Positions 26,498-35,860 of a stretch of DNA of 64,000 bases are shown here, piece by piece (position 1 is the stretch's first letter; every line of letters starts with the position of its first letter). A model generated the notes under the pieces. It worked only from the letters and a program-made list of their open reading frames with translations, made no database searches and was not told the origin of the DNA. The stretch covers positions 3,410,001 through 3,474,000 of the forward strand of contig NZ_CP129238.1 in NCBI RefSeq assembly GCF_030413595.1. The letters run 5' to 3'. Source of the stretch: Planococcus liqunii (lineage in GTDB: Bacteria; Bacillota; Bacilli; Bacillales_A; Planococcaceae). The translations under genes and the position numbers were made by a program.

Positions 26498-26646
26498 CCT
26501 ACACCTCCTATAACGTTTCGCGTCCCTAAGGGTTATTCATTTTCATCTTTGTAAAATCCTTCAAAAACTTCAAAAATAGTACTTAAGTTTCTAAATATTC
26601 AATCTATTAAACCTTTAGCACTATTTGTTAAAAAATAATGCCAGAT
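26498..26646 (-). other. AT-rich promoter region of the M28 peptidase gene
   Basis: No gene seen. It contains a stem candidate TCTTTGT (26546-26552) pairing with ACAAAGA (26482-26488) and the block GGGACGCGAAACG followed by TATAGG, which looks like a structured 5' leader. AT-rich sequence further upstream could hold the promoter. Confidence 0.4.
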
Positions 26647-26682
26647 AAAAAACATCCGTTTCTGCTTTCAGAAACGGATGTT
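26647..26682 (-). terminator. Terminator of the OsmC-family gene
   Basis: Minus-strand AACATCCGTTTCTG/CAGAAACGGATGTT stem followed by TTTT. Confidence 0.85.
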
Positions 26683-26695
26683 GAACTTCTTTCTA

Positions 26696-27145
26696 TTATT
26701 TCGCAGCAGAAATATCTGCCTGCAATTCAATTTCCACATTGCCTTTGATCGCCCGGCTGATCATGCAGGAGGATTCCGCTTTTTCAGCCAGCTTGCGGGC
26801 CAGGGAAAAATCTTTTTCCGTGGCTTCTTTGTGGAGCACCAGTTTTGGCCGATGGATGATTTTTTGATACGTGATGACACCGTTCGTTACATCGACAATG
26901 CCTTCAGATTCCATCGTCAGTGCTGCTTTTTCAATCTTGCTGCGTTCCAGCATAGCGGCAAGTGTAATGATGTAGCAGGTTGCGGCAGCCCCCAGCAGCA
27001 TTTCGTCCGGATTTGTCCCGATGCCAGGCCCGTCCATTTCCGGGGGAATCGAAATTTTGGTTTTTAAGTTGCCGGCTTCTATTTCTCCCACGTCGTTGCG
27101 GAGCCCCGGCCAGTCTGCCGTTAAATGAAAACTGTGTTTAGCCAT
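26696..27145 (-). CDS. OsmC/Ohr family peroxiredoxin-like protein
   Basis: A 149-residue protein of the OsmC fold that reduces organic hydroperoxides through two cysteines. Both are present: one in AAATCYIITLA (about 57) and one in AESSCMISRAI (about 126). NPDEMLLGAAA matches the family. The start MAKHSFHLTADW has a good ribosome site, GAGAGAAAGTGA. It follows the PfkB kinase gene in the same direction. Confidence 0.9.
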   Translation of the reverse strand: MAKHSFHLTADWPGLRNDVGEIEAGNLKTKISIPPEMDGPGIGTNPDEMLLGAAATCYIITLAAMLERSKIEKAALTMESEGIVDVTNGVITYQKIIHRPKLVLHKEATEKDFSLARKLAEKAESSCMISRAIKGNVEIELQADISAAK

Positions 27146-27175
27146 TCACTTTCTCTCCTTTGCTCTCTATACTCT

Positions 27176-28114
27176 TCAAGACAATCGTTCCAAATCTTCG
27201 AGCTTTGGCATCGCCGTAAGAGCGCCGTGCTTGGTAGTGCAGAGCGCCCCCAATTTATTGGCAAATAAAGCACAGTCCACTACTTCGGCCCGGGTTTTAG
27301 GCAAACCGTTCAGATGAATGTAGCGAAGCGTTCCGGCAACAAATGCATCTCCCGCACCGGTAGTATCCACCGGCTGGACCGGAACGACCGGCACATGAAA
27401 ATTCTCTCCTTCAAACAAAGCATGTGTTCCGTTTTTTCCGTCCGTTAAAAATACGAGCGGGATATTGAACTCCGACAAACGGCCGATGCCTTTTTCAACC
27501 GAATCGGTTTCCATCAAAAAAGCCAGTTCGTCGGTGGTTAGTTTCAAGATATCGACATCTGCCAGAAACTGAAAAACAGTAGTCCGGCATTGCTCTTCGC
27601 TGTCCCATCGGAGCGGCCGGATATTGACGTCAAAAGAACAAAGAGCTCCTCCCCTTTTTGCCAGACGGACTGCTTCGAGCGTAGTCTTCAATGCTTCGGG
27701 ATGGAACATCGTGCCTGTGCACATATGAAAAACACTGGCGTCATTGAACGCATCCTCCACCAAATCCTGCGTGGTCACTTGAAGGTCCGGCGTCTCATTT
27801 TCATATTTGGCAAAAATCCGGTCATAGTCCGGAGTAAAGTGGACATAAACGCCGCTCACCCGTTTTTTCGGGACAATAATGGAATAGCTTAAATCAACGC
27901 CTTCGTTTTCAAGTTCTTGCCGGACAAATGCCGAAGTGTCATCATCTCCTGTAATGGTGATGAACTTCGACGGCAGGCCCAGCCGGCTCGCGCCTGCTGC
28001 CACATTGACGGTCGCGCCTCCCAAATGCCTGTTGAACTGATTATTCTCTGTGTTTACTGCAATATAATCGACAAAAGCATCTCCGTAAGTCAGGATGTGC
28101 TTCGCGTTACCCAT
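27176..28114 (-). CDS. PfkB family carbohydrate kinase (fructokinase-like)
   Basis: A ribokinase-fold sugar kinase of 312 residues. The N-terminal substrate site shows HLGGATVNVAAGASRLG (30-46). The C-terminal catalytic signature is DTTGAGDAFVAGTL, with the general base Asp in GAGD. Fructose is the likeliest substrate by resemblance, but ribose-like sugars or nucleosides are possible. AGGAGGCAATTTCT precedes the ATG. It is divergent from the GNAT gene. Confidence 0.87.
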   Translation of the reverse strand: MGNAKHILTYGDAFVDYIAVNTENNQFNRHLGGATVNVAAGASRLGLPSKFITITGDDDTSAFVRQELENEGVDLSYSIIVPKKRVSGVYVHFTPDYDRIFAKYENETPDLQVTTQDLVEDAFNDASVFHMCTGTMFHPEALKTTLEAVRLAKRGGALCSFDVNIRPLRWDSEEQCRTTVFQFLADVDILKLTTDELAFLMETDSVEKGIGRLSEFNIPLVFLTDGKNGTHALFEGENFHVPVVPVQPVDTTGAGDAFVAGTLRYIHLNGLPKTRAEVVDCALFANKLGALCTTKHGALTAMPKLEDLERLS

Positions 28115-28263
28115 AGAAATTGCCTCCTGGTTTTAACGCTCGCCAGCGTAAGGTTTTTAGCAGCGGATGATGAATTTTTAACTTTGGTAAAATCGTGCTG
28201 CTATTTGCTTTCTCTATTATTTCAGGCATTGTTATAATTAAGCAAGTAAAAGGAGTGGAAACG

Positions 28264-28827
28264 ATGGACTTCACGATACGGCAAGCTACACCAAATGATG
28301 CAGAAGCGGTAGCGCCGCTGATCATTAATGCAATCGGCGACATTGCAGCCCATATGACGGCCGAGACGGAACCAGACGCTATCAAACAAAAAATCGAAGC
28401 GATGATCCGCGGCAAAAACACCCGGCACAGCCATCGGTTTACTTGGGTGGCTGAACTGGGCGGAACCGTTGCAGGCGCTCTCGTGCTTTACCACGGAAGT
28501 GCGGCCCGCGAATTGGACCAACATCTGATTGACCTGTTGAAAGCTGAAGGCCACGAACGCACCATTGAGCCGGAAGCTCATCTTGACGAATGGTATATTG
28601 ATACGGTTTCGGTAAATCCTGCTTGCCAGGGACAAAAAATCGGCACCAAGCTCTTGTCTTACGCCGACCAATTGGTCCATCAAGCAGGAGGAGGCAAACT
28701 CTCCCTTAACGTCGATGTTGGCAAAACAAATGCTATTCGTCTGTACGAACGGCTTGGCTTCAAGATTGCCGAACCTTGGAACATTATTGGCGAACCGTTC
28801 CATCATATGGTTAAAAAAGTAGACTGA
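28264..28827 (+). CDS. GNAT family N-acetyltransferase
   Basis: A 187-residue acetyltransferase starting MDFTIRQATPNDAEAVAPL, with core VNPACQGQKIGTKLLSYAD and the C-terminal NAIRLYERLGFKIAE. Acceptor unknown. AAGGAGTGGAAACG precedes the ATG at 28264; an upstream in-frame extension from 28195 reads through the promoter and is rejected. A terminator follows. Confidence 0.88.
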   Translation: MDFTIRQATPNDAEAVAPLIINAIGDIAAHMTAETEPDAIKQKIEAMIRGKNTRHSHRFTWVAELGGTVAGALVLYHGSAARELDQHLIDLLKAEGHERTIEPEAHLDEWYIDTVSVNPACQGQKIGTKLLSYADQLVHQAGGGKLSLNVDVGKTNAIRLYERLGFKIAEPWNIIGEPFHHMVKKVD

Positions 28828-28840
28828 CGGTTTTTCAGTA

Positions 28841-28884
28841 AAAAAATGCCGCTCCTGATTTGACCCAGGGGCGGCACTTTTTAT
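28841..28884. terminator. Bidirectional terminator between GNAT and mtnU-like genes
   Basis: TGCCGCTCCTG...CAGGGGCGGCA stem with A-run and TTTTTATT flanks, between converging genes. Confidence 0.85.
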
Positions 28885-29681
28885 TGTTCTGCGGGTTTTT
28901 GAAAACTGCTGTATAACGCTTCGCGGCGGTCCGTGAACACAGGGATGCGCTTGCGCACTTCTTCCACTTCGCTCAAATCTATGTCCGCGTAGCCGATGCC
29001 TTCTTGCATGGCCATATCCAACCGGACCTCTCCCCAAGGAGCGATGACCATCGAACTGCCGCCGAATGCATTTTTCGGATCACTGCCTACCCGATTAACG
29101 GCTACAATAAAGCACTGGTTTTCAATCGCCCGGGCCTGGAGCAGGACTTTCCAATGGTCGATGCGGGCTGCCGGCCATTCCGCTGGAACAAAAATGACCT
29201 TTGCACCGTTTAATGCCTGAGCCCGGATCCATTCAGGAAAACGGATATCGTAGCAAATTACTCCGCCGCAAACCACGCCTTCCAATTTGAACGTACCAAG
29301 CCCGGATCCTTCCTCGAGATGGATATGTTCATCCATCAAGCCGAAGCGGTGGGCTTTGTCATACTCGGAGACAAGTTCTCCGTCTTTGTTCACCACATAC
29401 ATCGTATTGTAAAAACCATCTTCTTTTATGATGGATACAGAACCACCGACAATGTTCACCTGATGGGTTTTTGCGAAATCCTGCAAAAATCCAATTGTGC
29501 GGCGGGAACTATCCGCCAAAGTCTTCAGTTCGGTCAATGCATAGCCGGTGTTCCACATTTCCGGCAAAACAATGGTCTCGGCGCCGTTCCGTACAGCTTC
29601 TTCCATATACGCTGCAACCTCGCGGAAATTCGTTTCCGGCTCCCCGAATGCAATATCCATTTGAACACAAGCAATCTTCAT
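28881..29681 (-). CDS. mtnU: Carbon-nitrogen hydrolase, MtnU-type omega-amidase
   Basis: A nitrilase-superfamily amidase of 266 residues with the Glu-Lys-Cys triad: E41 in LPEMWNTGY, K in EYDKAHRFGL (about 109) and C in GGVICYDIRFPEW (about 143). It resembles Bacillus MtnU, which hydrolyses alpha-keto acid amides such as 2-oxoglutaramate made by glutamine transaminases. Its divergent neighbour is an MtnE-type glutamine aminotransferase, which supports this. Confidence 0.85.
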   Translation of the reverse strand: MKIACVQMDIAFGEPETNFREVAAYMEEAVRNGAETIVLPEMWNTGYALTELKTLADSSRRTIGFLQDFAKTHQVNIVGGSVSIIKEDGFYNTMYVVNKDGELVSEYDKAHRFGLMDEHIHLEEGSGLGTFKLEGVVCGGVICYDIRFPEWIRAQALNGAKVIFVPAEWPAARIDHWKVLLQARAIENQCFIVAVNRVGSDPKNAFGGSSMVIAPWGEVRLDMAMQEGIGYADIDLSEVEEVRKRIPVFTDRREALYSSFQKPAEQ

Positions 29682-29768
29682 ATCTTTCCCCTCCTGTAGA
29701 CAAGTTTACCTAAACTCTATAAGATTTGGAGTAGATGTGCAATTATTTAGAAAATGAGGGACTCACTA

Positions 29769-30932
29769 ATGGAATTTTCAAATCGACTGCAACAGCTGCC
29801 GACGCAGTTTTTTTCAAAACTGGCTGCAAAAACGAGCCAGGCATTGGCAGAAGGCCGGGACATTATCAACTTAGGCCAAGGCAATCCTGATCAGCCGACG
29901 CCGGAACATATCATTCAAGTGATGCAAGAAGCAGTGGCCGATCCCAAAAACCACAAATACTCGCCTTTCCGCGGGATCCCGGAAATGCGCCAAGCCGCTG
30001 CAGATTTCTATAAACGCGAATATGATGTAAACATCGACCCCGACACAGAAGTGGCCGTTCTTGCCGGCACCAAAATCGGCCTGGTTGAACTGCCGCTTGT
30101 TTTTCTGAACTCAGGCGAGTTAATGCTGCTGCCTGATCCCGGCTATCCGGATTACTTGTCGGGCACCCCTTTAGCGGAAGCCCGATTTGAAACTTTTCCG
30201 TTGAAAGCAGAAAACGGCTTTTTGCCGGACTATGCAGAAATTCCCTATGCGGTAAAAGAGCAAGCCAAACTGATGTACTTGAACTATCCGAACAATCCAA
30301 CAGGGGCCGTCGCTACTGCCCGCTTTTTCGAGGATACGGTGGCATTCGCCAAAGAAAATGAGTTGGCGATTGTCCATGACTTTGCCTATGGGGCTGTCGG
30401 TTTTGACGGCCTCAAACCGCCAAGCTTCCTGCAAGCCGACGGAGCGAAAGATGTAGGGGTTGAAATGTATACCTTGTCGAAAACCTACAATATGGCGGGA
30501 TGGCGCATCGGTTTTGCGGTAGGCAATCCAAAAATGATAGAAGGGTTGAATCTTATCCAGGACCATTTGTTTGCCGGCCTTTCCCCTGCCCTTCAGCTGG
30601 CCGCGGCGGAAGCACTGACCGGCGATCAGCGATGCGTTACTGAACTAGTCGCCATGTACGAAAAACGCCGCGCCGTTCTAAAAGAAGAATGTTCGCGCAT
30701 CGGCTGGCAGATTGAAGCCCCGAAAGGTTCTTTCTTCGCCTGGCTGCCGGTTCCAAAAGGCTTTACCAGTGTCGGATTCGCGGATTACCTGCTCGAGCAC
30801 GCCAATATTTCAACAGCTGCCGGAAGCGGCTTTGGCGAAAGCGGTGAAGGTTATATCCGAGTTGGCTTGCTTGTGGACGAAGCACGGATTGCAGAAGCGA
30901 TTTCACGGATTGAAAAACTGAATTTATTCTAA
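29769..30932 (+). CDS. mtnE: PLP-dependent aminotransferase of methionine salvage
   Basis: A fold-type I aminotransferase of 387 residues, very close to Bacillus MtnE/MtnV, which converts 2-keto-4-methylthiobutyrate to methionine using glutamine. Motifs are INLGQGNPDQPTPEH (36-50), MYLNYPNNPTGAV, VHDFAYGAVGFDG and the PLP lysine in TLSKTYNMAGWR. The ATG at 29769 is used; a start five codons earlier lacks a ribosome site. The rest of the pathway is not in the window and I see no S-box leader here. Confidence 0.9.
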   Translation: MEFSNRLQQLPTQFFSKLAAKTSQALAEGRDIINLGQGNPDQPTPEHIIQVMQEAVADPKNHKYSPFRGIPEMRQAAADFYKREYDVNIDPDTEVAVLAGTKIGLVELPLVFLNSGELMLLPDPGYPDYLSGTPLAEARFETFPLKAENGFLPDYAEIPYAVKEQAKLMYLNYPNNPTGAVATARFFEDTVAFAKENELAIVHDFAYGAVGFDGLKPPSFLQADGAKDVGVEMYTLSKTYNMAGWRIGFAVGNPKMIEGLNLIQDHLFAGLSPALQLAAAEALTGDQRCVTELVAMYEKRRAVLKEECSRIGWQIEAPKGSFFAWLPVPKGFTSVGFADYLLEHANISTAAGSGFGESGEGYIRVGLLVDEARIAEAISRIEKLNLF

Positions 30933-30974
30933 ACCATGCTCTATTCAGCAACGTTCATGGTTTCTCACCAACCT

Positions 30975-31010
30975 AAAAAGCTCAGCCGATGTTTTCGGCT
31001 GAGCTTTTTC
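30975..31010. terminator. Bidirectional terminator between mtnE and the phosphoesterase gene
   Basis: AAAAAGCTCAGCCGA/TCGGCTGAGCTTTTT stem between converging genes. Confidence 0.9.
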
Positions 31011-31046
31011 ATTTATTCCTTCATTGAAGATTGCAGCAAACTCGCT

Positions 31047-33416
31047 TTAGTCATTTTCCGGGTCGACTGCGATAACCATTTCCATATCCCAGTACAAATC
31101 GGAGCTTTGGGCATCGTCTTGGTGAACTTCCGCGGATAAGACGTTTTTGCCTTCAACCAGGTTATCCAAAAGGCTTTGATCCAACTGGATTCTTTCCACT
31201 TTTCCCGGTTCCGCCAGTTTTTTATCTGCTACATCATATAAATAATCGTCATAGGAGATGTCGCCTTCCGGCAGATTAAACCGGCCGATTTCTTCTCCGT
31301 TCAAATACAGGATAACACTGTCGTCGACCGTAAATTCAATGTATCCCTGGTCTTTAACTGCAGACAGATCGGCTAGTTCAAACTCGGTCCGGAAATAAGT
31401 GGTGGCATACTTATCGTATTCTTCCGGGCCGAATTCAACGACCGTCTGAATTTCACCGAATCCTTCATGCTCATCCCCTTCCGGGTAACCCAGCGGCGCA
31501 TCTCCGGTTTCCCAGCTGCTGTCGTCAAATTCCGGCTCGCTCCATTCCGTACTTTGATCGGAACCGTCATCCAGGTAGGACCACTCGCTGTTTTTCTCGA
31601 CGACTTTCTGCTCTTCGTGGTCCACGACGGAAAGCGTGAGTTCTTCAGATTTAAATGTCTTGCCTCCGATTACCACTTCCGCCCAAACCTTGACTTCCCC
31701 CGGCTCTGCAGTATCGGCCAGCGCCACTTTCCCATCTTTCCCGAAAGTCAGCTGGCCTTCTGGACTGCTCCGGTAATTGACTTGATCCGGCAGAATATCG
31801 TATTGCGTGCCCTCGACGTTCGTCCCTTTCACATCAAGATCCACTTCCGGGTAAAACGAAGTGGCTCGGGTTGGCAATACCGTTCCCGTTGAAGCCATCG
31901 CTATTTTCTCCAGTGCCGGAATCTCAACGGCGATTGAAGGATCTTTGATGATTTTATAAGAATCCACCGCTTCCAATGTATCTGTACGATACGTCGTGAA
32001 CTCGAGGCTTGTCGGAGTTACATCTATGTTTGTGAAAGTGGTTTCTTCCAACTGTTCCCGCACCGCTGAATAAGGCTCCGTTTCCGGCTCAATGCCGTAG
32101 TATTTGCTGCCGCTTGAGGAGTTGGCGGTAAAATAAACCGTGCCTTCCGGGTTCACTGCGGCGCCGTCCTGCACCATCTGGTTTTTCAGCGGCTGCAATG
32201 CTTTCATCTGGTATGTGCGCACATAGGAATGGTCATGGCCCATCAGTACCGCATCAATGTCCAGTTCATCGATAGCCGGCACCAGGCTCTCTCTCAGCTT
32301 AATGATGTTTTCCGAATCGGAATGGGCAGCCGCACTGTAAATGGAATGATGGAATACGACAAACTTCCATTTAAACTCCTGCCCGGCAGTGGCGGCTATC
32401 GTTTCTTCCATAAATTGAATGTGTTCTTTCGCATTTTCATTGTTGGAGTTCAAATTCATGACCAGCGTGTCGCCGTAAGTGAAATAATAGTCGCCGCCTG
32501 AATTATCGTAATTTCCCAATTTGGGGTTTTGGTTAGGCACATTGAAATGAAATTCGTAATATTCGTTGTAGTCGTGATTGCCGACCGTAGTAGCGGTCGG
32601 ATATCGGCGCAGAGCGTCCGGCGCAAAATAAGCGGCAAACTCTTTTTCCGAACTTCGATAGTCCACTTGGTCGCCTGCCGACTGGATAAAACTCGTATCG
32701 GGAAATTTCTCAAGCGCTTTGTTCAATGTGTTTTCCCAGCCCTGTCTATCCTCATGCGGATTGCCGGAAGCGCCGATTTGCGGATCGCCCATCAGCAGAA
32801 AGTTGTACGAATCCGTATTGCGCGTTTTAAAGCTGTAAGGTCCGCTCCAATTGCCCTTGCCGTCTCCCAGGCGGTAGATATACTCCGAGTCCGCTTCAAT
32901 GCCGGTAATCTCCGCTTCATGCGCTGTAAAACCGAACGATGCCTTGTCCAAGGTTGCCTGGACCGAAGCGGCACCTTCCGGAAATTCGGCCGGCACACCG
33001 CTTTCAGCCTTTGCGAACTCGATTACGCCCGGCGTATTTGTTTTTGGAGAATACCAGGAAAAGTTAAAGCTTGTTTCATCAGCTCCGGGCGCAAAGGCGA
33101 TGGAGACTGCAGGGTAAACATCTTTTTTCTCATATAAGGCCAGGAATTCTTCATCCCAGACGTTTAAGGACGCATATAATTTATCCTGATAAGACTGCCG
33201 CTGCTTGTCTGCCACTTTCTCAACGGGGCCGTATATCCCAAGTCCGGCTCTTTCCAGAAAGGCCTCGCTGCTCCACGTACTGAACGCCTCTTTTTCAGAC
33301 GCTCCATTCAGCACCGCTTCTGCATGCGGCGTAAAAGAAGGAAATGCGATTAAAAGCCCAAAGGCTGCCAAACAAATGGTTTTTGCTGCTTTCGAAGTTC
33401 CAGGTGTTCTTGCCAT
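31047..33416 (-). CDS. Large secreted metallophosphoesterase (purple acid phosphatase-like)
   Basis: An exported phosphoesterase of 789 residues. The signal peptide (about 1-35) ends near HAEA. A purple-acid-phosphatase-type N-terminal beta domain precedes the calcineurin fold: LLMGDPQIG, SAGDQVDY, GNHDYNEYYEF, VFHHSIYS and MGHDHSYVR. C-terminal beta domains of about 300 acidic residues follow, the last (WSYLDDGSDQS onward) resembling a carbohydrate- or surface-binding module. The ATG at 33416 is eight bases after GGGAG. Substrate unknown. Confidence 0.88.
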   Translation of the reverse strand: MARTPGTSKAAKTICLAAFGLLIAFPSFTPHAEAVLNGASEKEAFSTWSSEAFLERAGLGIYGPVEKVADKQRQSYQDKLYASLNVWDEEFLALYEKKDVYPAVSIAFAPGADETSFNFSWYSPKTNTPGVIEFAKAESGVPAEFPEGAASVQATLDKASFGFTAHEAEITGIEADSEYIYRLGDGKGNWSGPYSFKTRNTDSYNFLLMGDPQIGASGNPHEDRQGWENTLNKALEKFPDTSFIQSAGDQVDYRSSEKEFAAYFAPDALRRYPTATTVGNHDYNEYYEFHFNVPNQNPKLGNYDNSGGDYYFTYGDTLVMNLNSNNENAKEHIQFMEETIAATAGQEFKWKFVVFHHSIYSAAAHSDSENIIKLRESLVPAIDELDIDAVLMGHDHSYVRTYQMKALQPLKNQMVQDGAAVNPEGTVYFTANSSSGSKYYGIEPETEPYSAVREQLEETTFTNIDVTPTSLEFTTYRTDTLEAVDSYKIIKDPSIAVEIPALEKIAMASTGTVLPTRATSFYPEVDLDVKGTNVEGTQYDILPDQVNYRSSPEGQLTFGKDGKVALADTAEPGEVKVWAEVVIGGKTFKSEELTLSVVDHEEQKVVEKNSEWSYLDDGSDQSTEWSEPEFDDSSWETGDAPLGYPEGDEHEGFGEIQTVVEFGPEEYDKYATTYFRTEFELADLSAVKDQGYIEFTVDDSVILYLNGEEIGRFNLPEGDISYDDYLYDVADKKLAEPGKVERIQLDQSLLDNLVEGKNVLSAEVHQDDAQSSDLYWDMEMVIAVDPEND

Positions 33417-33663
33417 GTTCATCGCTCCCAGCTGTCGTTTCGTCTGCTTTGCAATTAAAAATGCATAGTTTCGGTGTATAAAATGAAGAAATTCCAAATA
33501 GTTTTCTGACTTTTCATATTATTATACATGAAATTTGATGAATTGAAAGTGTTGACTAGGATTCTTGGACTACCAATAAGCCCTATAAATGTGACGAAAG
33601 CCGTTAATTATTTCATTTAACCGGGATATATGAAAATAAACCCATTATTATTTACGTAAAAAT

Positions 33664-33691
33664 AAAAAAGCCCGGAAATTTCCGAGCTTTT
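33664..33691 (-). terminator. Terminator of signal peptidase gene
   Basis: Minus-strand AAGCTCGGAAAT/TTTCCGGGCTT stem followed by TTTTTA. Confidence 0.75.
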
Positions 33692-33707
33692 GCAGCACAA
33701 CTGATTC

Positions 33708-34241
33708 TTATTTGACGGTTCCAATATGGTCTATTGGAGAAATCCGGAACTTCACTTCCCCAATTACTGCTTCTTCCAGAATAAAACCGATCATGCGGGA
33801 ATCTACACTGTTTAAGCGATTGTCGCCTAACACGAAATAGCATTCCCCCGGGACGGTAAATTCCCCAAAATCAGTTGTCAGCTTCGGATAACCATTCGTT
33901 TCCGCCCATTGCCGGTTTTCTTCAAGATAAGGTTCATTTACCGGTTTGCCGTTTAAGTACAACTGGTCGTCTTTCATCTCCACCCGGTCTCCCGGAATCC
34001 CGATTACCCGTTTGATGTAATTTTTCTGATCCGGAGCCACAAATACAATCATGTCAAAATTATCGATGCTGCTGATTTTGCTCAAGATGACTTTGTCGTC
34101 TTCTTCAAATGTGGGCATCATCGATTGTCCATGCACCGCTACCGGTTCAAACAAAAATTGGCGGGACAGCAGAACAATGGCAGCCGTCAAAATGATGATT
34201 TTCATCCAGGCAATCAGATCGTTTATCGCATCTTCGTTCAT
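33708..34241 (-). CDS. Type I signal peptidase
   Basis: Cleaves signal peptides at the outer face of the membrane. It has 177 residues with one N-terminal transmembrane helix (about 11-29), the nucleophile S40 in HGQSMMPT and the general base K77 in YIKRVIGIPGD. GDNRLNSVDSR is the third signature (usually GDNR..S.DSR). The ATG at 34241 lies six bases after GAGAGGG; an ATG two codons upstream is nearly as good. It probably is one of several Sip paralogues. Confidence 0.92.
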   Translation of the reverse strand: MNEDAINDLIAWMKIIILTAAIVLLSRQFLFEPVAVHGQSMMPTFEEDDKVILSKISSIDNFDMIVFVAPDQKNYIKRVIGIPGDRVEMKDDQLYLNGKPVNEPYLEENRQWAETNGYPKLTTDFGEFTVPGECYFVLGDNRLNSVDSRMIGFILEEAVIGEVKFRISPIDHIGTVK

Positions 34242-34372
34242 AGCCATCCCTCTCTTACCTTTTTCTCTTTTTATCATACTATAGCATCCGTCCGCATGCA
34301 CTTTGCCTTTTGCTATTCACCTTTTGTCTTGCTACAATTGTGTAAATATTATAAAAAAAGGAGCAGAAAACT

Positions 34373-35275
34373 ATGAAAACCTTGCCGACAAAAGATGTCA
34401 TTTACAGTTTTTCATCGCTGAATCCCCCTGTTATGAACGCCAAACCGGGAGAAACGATCGTTATTGAAACTTACGATTGCTTTAAGAATCAAATCCAATC
34501 AGCAGATCAGGAAGTGGCGGCAATCGACTGGAACGAAATCAATCCGGCAACCGGACCGATTTTCATTGAAGGAGCAGACATTGGAGATCTGCTGAAAGTG
34601 ACAATTGATGACCTGGAAATCGGAAATCAGGGTGTCATGGTAACGGGGCCGGAACTCGGAGTGATGGGCCACCGCATGGAAGCGATGGAGTCAAAAATCA
34701 TTCCGATCCAGGACGGCAAAGCCATATTCAGCGACAAACTGCATTTGCCGCTGAATCCGATGATCGGCGTAATCGGCGTTGCTCCTGAAGGCAAACCGGT
34801 GTCCTGCGGCACTCCGGGCCCGCACGGGGGCAATATGGATACCAAACTGATCACCAAAGGCGCGACGCTCTACTTTCCGGTTTTTGCAGAAGGTGCGCTG
34901 TTTGCCTTAGGCGATTTCCACGCTGCCATGGGCGACGGAGAAGTCAGTGTGTCGGGAATTGAAGTGCCGGGACGCGCCACTGTCACTTTTGATGTCATCA
35001 AAGGAATCCATTCCAAATTTCCGATTCTGCAGAACGCGGACGGCTTCGCCATCCTTGTTTCGGCCATGACGCTTGATGAAGCGGTCAAAATCGCTGTTGA
35101 AGAAACCATTGACTTGCTGCTGCCGCATACCGATATGACCGTGAGCGAAATGACGATGCTGATGAGCGCTGCAGGCGAAGCCCAAATTAGCCAAGTTGTC
35201 GATCCACTCGTTACGGTGCGCTTTTTTGTGCCGCAGCATGTACTTGATTCTCTCAGCATTCAACTATTCAACTGA
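34373..35275 (+). CDS. Acetamidase/formamidase family protein
   Basis: A 300-residue protein of the FmdA/AmdA family that hydrolyses small amides to the acid and ammonia. Family motifs include NPATGPIFIEGADIGD, GTPGPHGGNMD and FALGDFHAAMGDGEVS. The ribosome site AAAGGAGCAGAAAACT precedes the ATG. It is followed after 11 bp by a GNAT gene, likely co-transcribed. The true substrate among short amides is not decidable. Confidence 0.9.
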   Translation: MKTLPTKDVIYSFSSLNPPVMNAKPGETIVIETYDCFKNQIQSADQEVAAIDWNEINPATGPIFIEGADIGDLLKVTIDDLEIGNQGVMVTGPELGVMGHRMEAMESKIIPIQDGKAIFSDKLHLPLNPMIGVIGVAPEGKPVSCGTPGPHGGNMDTKLITKGATLYFPVFAEGALFALGDFHAAMGDGEVSVSGIEVPGRATVTFDVIKGIHSKFPILQNADGFAILVSAMTLDEAVKIAVEETIDLLLPHTDMTVSEMTMLMSAAGEAQISQVVDPLVTVRFFVPQHVLDSLSIQLFN

Positions 35276-35286
35276 GGAGGCCCATT

Positions 35287-35811
35287 ATGTTTAAAGGACA
35301 AAAAGTTCGCTTAACCGCCATGCGAACTGAAGATTTGCAGGATTACCGGGAGTGGAATGGCCAAGCAGGCTTCGCCCGCAACTACAATTCCAGCCCCATC
35401 CGTGAGTTGTCCGAGAAACAGGCCGCTGACTGGTTCAACGAACATTCGGACCGGGACTTCCGTTTTGCCATCCGTCCGCTTGGCCTTGACACCTTTATGG
35501 GCGTCTGTGCCATTGAGGATATCGAGTGGACGCACCGTGTCGGATGGCTGTCCATTGCCCTCGGACCTGAATTCCAGGGACATGGCTACGGCATCGACGC
35601 CATGCAGCTGATGATGTATTATGCCTGGAATGAATTGAATCTTCACCGGCTCCAGCTTACTGTGTTCGATTACAACCAGCCGGCAATTGCTATGTATGAA
35701 AAGCTGGGCTTTCAAAAAGAAGGCGTTTTCCGGGAGTTTTTGCAGCGCGACGGCAAACGCCATAATATGTATTTATATGGAAAATTAGCGTCAGAATCGT
35801 CCGACTTTTGA
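35287..35811 (+). CDS. GNAT acetyltransferase, RimJ/RimL type
   Basis: A 174-residue acetyltransferase resembling the ribosomal-protein/SpeG-like branch: IALGPEFQGHGYGIDAMQLM is the acetyl-CoA loop, and NLHRLQLTVFDYNQPAIAMYEKLGFQKEGVF the conserved C-terminal part. Acceptor unknown. GAGGAGGCCCATT precedes the ATG. It lies in one transcription unit with the formamidase-like gene. Confidence 0.88.
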   Translation: MFKGQKVRLTAMRTEDLQDYREWNGQAGFARNYNSSPIRELSEKQAADWFNEHSDRDFRFAIRPLGLDTFMGVCAIEDIEWTHRVGWLSIALGPEFQGHGYGIDAMQLMMYYAWNELNLHRLQLTVFDYNQPAIAMYEKLGFQKEGVFREFLQRDGKRHNMYLYGKLASESSDF

Positions 35812-35860
35812 GCGAAACGCCATTCTGTGTTACACTCAAGAAAAAATGTAGGTGATTAGA

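Noticed and set aside
28222..29037. 271-codon minus-strand frame
   Set aside because: Antisense to the GNAT gene and overlapping mtnU; its composition is that of a shadow frame.
29682..29768. S-box (SAM) riboswitch before mtnE or mtnU
   Set aside because: The gap is under 90 bp and none of the conserved S-box blocks is present.
32529..33137. 202-codon plus-strand frame
   Set aside because: Antisense to the secreted phosphoesterase, with no recognisable domain.
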